64,000 bases of DNA. It comes from Nitrospira sp. GTDB taxonomy: Bacteria > Nitrospirota > Nitrospiria > Nitrospirales > Nitrospiraceae. Shown here piece after piece: positions 61,636 to 64,000 of this stretch. The notes under the pieces were generated by a model. The model was not told the origin of the DNA. It did not search any database and was given only the letters and a program-made list of their open reading frames with translations. Position 1 is the stretch's first letter; each line of letters starts with the position of its first letter. Location: positions 81,513 through 145,512 of the forward strand of contig JAEURX010000006.1 of the NCBI GenBank assembly GCA_016788885.1. Direction: 5' to 3'. The translations under genes were made by a program, and so were the position numbers.

Positions 61636-64000
61636 CTAGACGCCCGCCATGGCCTCTTGTTCGATAAACGCCGGTGCGCCGTCGCGCAGAACCACCTTGA
61701 TCTTCCGGTTGTCCTTGAAGCGGCCCTTGATGAGCTCTTCCGACAACGGATCGCCGATGGCGCGCTGGATGATGCGACGCATCGGTCTGGCACCGTACAG
61801 CGGTTCGTACCCTTCCTTGATGAGCCACTGCTTGACCTCGTCGTCGACGTCGATGCTGACGCTCTTGTCGATCAGGCGGAGGTTCAATTCCCGAAGCAGG
61901 ATATCCAGAATGTGGATTAAGTGATCCTTTTCCAGCGGGTGGAACACGACGATTTCGTCGATGCGGTTCAGGAACTCAGGACTGAAGGATCGGCGCAGTT
62001 CGCCCATCACCTCATCCTTCCTGCGTCCTTCCTGGCCGCTCTTTTCATCATTCTGGAACCCGAGCGAGACGCCCTTCTGGATCAGTTTGGTGCCGATGTT
62101 CGACGTCATGATGACGACGGTGTTCTTGAAATCCACCTTCCGGCCAAGACTATCCGTGAGGACGCCGTCGTCCAACACCTGGAGGAGCACGTTGAACACA
62201 TCCGGATGTGCCTTCTCGATTTCATCGAAGAGCACGACCGAGTATGGCCGACGGCGTACTTTCTCAGTCAGTTGCCCGCCCTCTTCATACCCCACGTATC
62301 CGGGAGGCGCTCCGAAGAGCCGCGAGCTCGTGAACTTTTCCTGGTACTCCGACATATCGATGCGGATCAACGCATCTTCGCTGTTGAAGAGGAACTCCGC
62401 TAGGGTTCGGGCCAACTCCGTTTTCCCGACACCGGTCGGGCCGAGGAAAATGAAGGACCCGATGGGCTTCTTCGCTTCCTTGAGGCCAGCTCTGGATCGA
62501 CGAATCGCGCGCGCGACTGCCGAAATGGCTTCGTTTTGTCCGATGACCCGCTTGTGGAGGAATTCTTCCATGCGGAGGAGCTTGTTGGACTCTTCCTCTT
62601 CCAACTTGAAGAGCGGAATGCCGGTCATCTTCGACACGACATAGGCCACTTCTTCCTTCCCGATGGTCGGTTTGTGCTTCTCCTGATTCTTCTTCCATTC
62701 GCGCTTGGACTCGTCGAGGAGTTTTCTCAAGCGTTCTTCTTCTTCCCGATGGCGCACGGCTTCCTCGAAGTTCTGCATCGAGATAGCGAGCTCTTTTTCC
62801 CGAGAGATCTTCTTGAGCTCCTGCTCCAGCGCTTTGAGTTCGGACGGAAGCGCGTAGGTCTGCAACTTCGCCCGGGAGCCGGTTTCGTCGATCAGATCGA
62901 TGGCCTTATCCGGCAGGAACCGGTCGGTGATGTAGCGATCCGCTAACTTGACCGCCTCCACAATGGCGTCTTCGGTGATCTCTACGCCATGGTGTTCCTC
63001 GTACCGATCACGCAAGCCCTGAATGATGCGCACCGTTTCATCTGTGCTTGGCGGTTGCACATGAATGGGTTGGAAGCGGCGCTTGAGGGCCCCGTCCTTC
63101 TCAATGTGCTTGCGGTATTCGTCCAGCGTCGTGGCGCCGATACATTGAATTTCTCCGCGCGACAACGCCGGCTTGAGCATATTGGAGGCGTCGATCGAAC
63201 CTTCAGCAGCGCCGGCGCCGACCAGCGTGTGCAATTCGTCGATGAAGATAATAATGTTGCCAGCCTGCACGATCTCTTTCATCACCACTTTCAAGCGCTC
63301 TTCGAACTGGCCGCGGTATTTGGTGCCGGCGACCAGCGAGCCCAGGTCCAGCGCGATGACGCGACGGGACAGCAAATTGTCCGGGACTTCCGACGCGATG
63401 ATGCGCTGCGCGAGCCCTTCGACAATGGCCGTCTTGCCGACGCCGGATTCCCCGATGAGTACAGGATTGTTCTTCGAGCGTCGGCTGAGGATCTGAAGCA
63501 CCCGTTCGATTTCATCCGCCCGTCCGATGACGGGATCCAACTGCCCCTCTTGGGCGAGTTGTGTCAAATCACGTCCGAACTCGTCGAGCGCCGGGGTGTT
63601 GCTCTTGCGGTCCCGCTCGCGAGGGGCGGACTTCCGCAGGAAGGTCACCGTGAGCTGCCTGGCGGTCAAGAGGTTGGCGCCAAGACTCCGCAGAATCTTT
63701 CCGCCGATGCCTTCCTCTTCACGCAGAAGTCCGAGCAATAAGTGCTCACTGCCGATATGGTTATGACCGAGGAGCCGGGCTTCTTCCACCCCGTACTCGA
63801 TGACTTTCTTGACCCGCGGACTGAAAGGAATTTCTCCGAAGGTCATTGTCGTGCCGCCGCCCGGTAGGTTGCGCTCGATTTCGAGGCGAATCTGTTCGGT
63901 CGAGAGGCCCATTTTTTTCAGGATCATCAGCGCAATCCCATCCGTCTCGCGAAGGATGGCCAACACCAGGTGCTCGGTGCCCAGGTAATCGTTCTGATGG
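61636..64000 (-). CDS. clpC: ClpC-type ATP-dependent protease ATPase, 5' end outside window
   Basis: 787 residues are visible; the frame is open to the window edge ([15 protein letters not shown] lies upstream of the first internal start), so only the first few dozen residues are missing. It has two Clp N repeats and AAA+ module 1 with Walker [10 protein letters not shown] and Walker [12 protein letters not shown] middle UVR-type coiled coil follows ([17 protein letters not shown]), as in ClpC and not the long ClpB middle domain. Module 2 has [11 protein letters not shown] and [12 protein letters not shown]. It unfolds substrates for ClpP. Confidence 0.93.
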   Translation of the reverse strand, partial: HQNDYLGTEHLVLAILRETDGIALMILKKMGLSTEQIRLEIERNLPGGGTTMTFGEIPFSPRVKKVIEYGVEEARLLGHNHIGSEHLLLGLLREEEGIGGKILRSLGANLLTARQLTVTFLRKSAPRERDRKSNTPALDEFGRDLTQLAQEGQLDPVIGRADEIERVLQILSRRSKNNPVLIGESGVGKTAIVEGLAQRIIASEVPDNLLSRRVIALDLGSLVAGTKYRGQFEERLKVVMKEIVQAGNIIIFIDELHTLVGAGAAEGSIDASNMLKPALSRGEIQCIGATTLDEYRKHIEKDGALKRRFQPIHVQPPSTDETVRIIQGLRDRYEEHHGVEITEDAIVEAVKLADRYITDRFLPDKAIDLIDETGSRAKLQTYALPSELKALEQELKKISREKELAISMQNFEEAVRHREEEERLRKLLDESKREWKKNQEKHKPTIGKEEVAYVVSKMTGIPLFKLEEEESNKLLRMEEFLHKRVIGQNEAISAVARAIRRSRAGLKEAKKPIGSFIFLGPTGVGKTELARTLAEFLFNSEDALIRIDMSEYQEKFTSSRLFGAPPGYVGYEEGGQLTEKVRRRPYSVVLFDEIEKAHPDVFNVLLQVLDDGVLTDSLGRKVDFKNTVVIMTSNIGTKLIQKGVSLGFQNDEKSGQEGRRKDEVMGELRRSFSPEFLNRIDEIVVFHPLEKDHLIHILDILLRELNLRLIDKSVSIDVDDEVKQWLIKEGYEPLYGARPMRRIIQRAIGDPLSEELIKGRFKDNRKIKVVLRDGAPAFIEQEAMAGV

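Noticed and set aside
60661..61920. Plus-strand open frame of 419 codons
   Set aside because: It runs antisense across tsaD, the terminator and clpC; no coding signature.

Overview
The window is gene-dense, GC-rich bacterial chromosome with few intergenic gaps and many 4-nt stop/start overlaps. Gene content and protein style point to a Nitrospirota bacterium, most likely Nitrospira. That is inference from protein resemblance and from a family of intergenic hairpin repeats that I associate with this genus; there is no rRNA in the window to settle it. Most genes are on the minus strand.

1-16.3 kb: the end of a soluble transhydrogenase; a TPR protein fused to a 2OG-Fe(II)-dioxygenase-like domain; a c-di-GMP block (response regulator-PAS-GGDEF-EAL, a two-TM sensor-like protein, a PilZ protein); an sdhB-like gene with archease and rtcB; an M24 aminopeptidase; a 1139-residue AsmA-family protein; an MFS transporter; an Old Yellow Enzyme.

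16.4-25.9 kb is an accessory block. It holds a type I restriction-modification operon (hsdM-hsdS-...-hsdR) in which a HipA-like kinase and a HIRAN-domain protein sit between hsdS and hsdR, joined by minimal spacing. A large MBL-fold hydrolase lies upstream.

26-36.1 kb: a cyclophilin, a small lipoprotein and a 539-bp gene-free stretch filled by hairpin repeats. Then come a Memo-family protein and a seven-gene membrane operon: an ASKHA ATPase of the glutamate-mutase MutL family, a small partner, a lipoyl-fold/KOW-like protein, a DUF6754-like membrane protein and three more membrane proteins. It starts at a near-perfect sigma70 promoter, and no adenosylcobalamin mutase is encoded nearby. This is the best candidate for an undescribed system.

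36.1-40.5 kb: an imuB-dnaE2 mutagenesis cassette behind a palindromic operator that overlaps its promoter. 40.6-49.1 kb: small proteins, a Rieske protein, an Mrp ATPase, a fatty-acid desaturase, PutA, a secreted protein and an SDR.

49.2-64 kb is housekeeping: bioD, thiE, accC, accB, efp, aroQ, a TPR protein, coaBC, rpoZ, gmk, yicC, nth, hflX, tsaD and a ClpC-type ATPase cut by the window edge.

A family of about 100-130 bp hairpin repeats occurs at 25.9, 27.2, 27.5, 27.6, 33.7 and 49.1 kb, often flush against stop codons, with compensatory changes in the inner stem.
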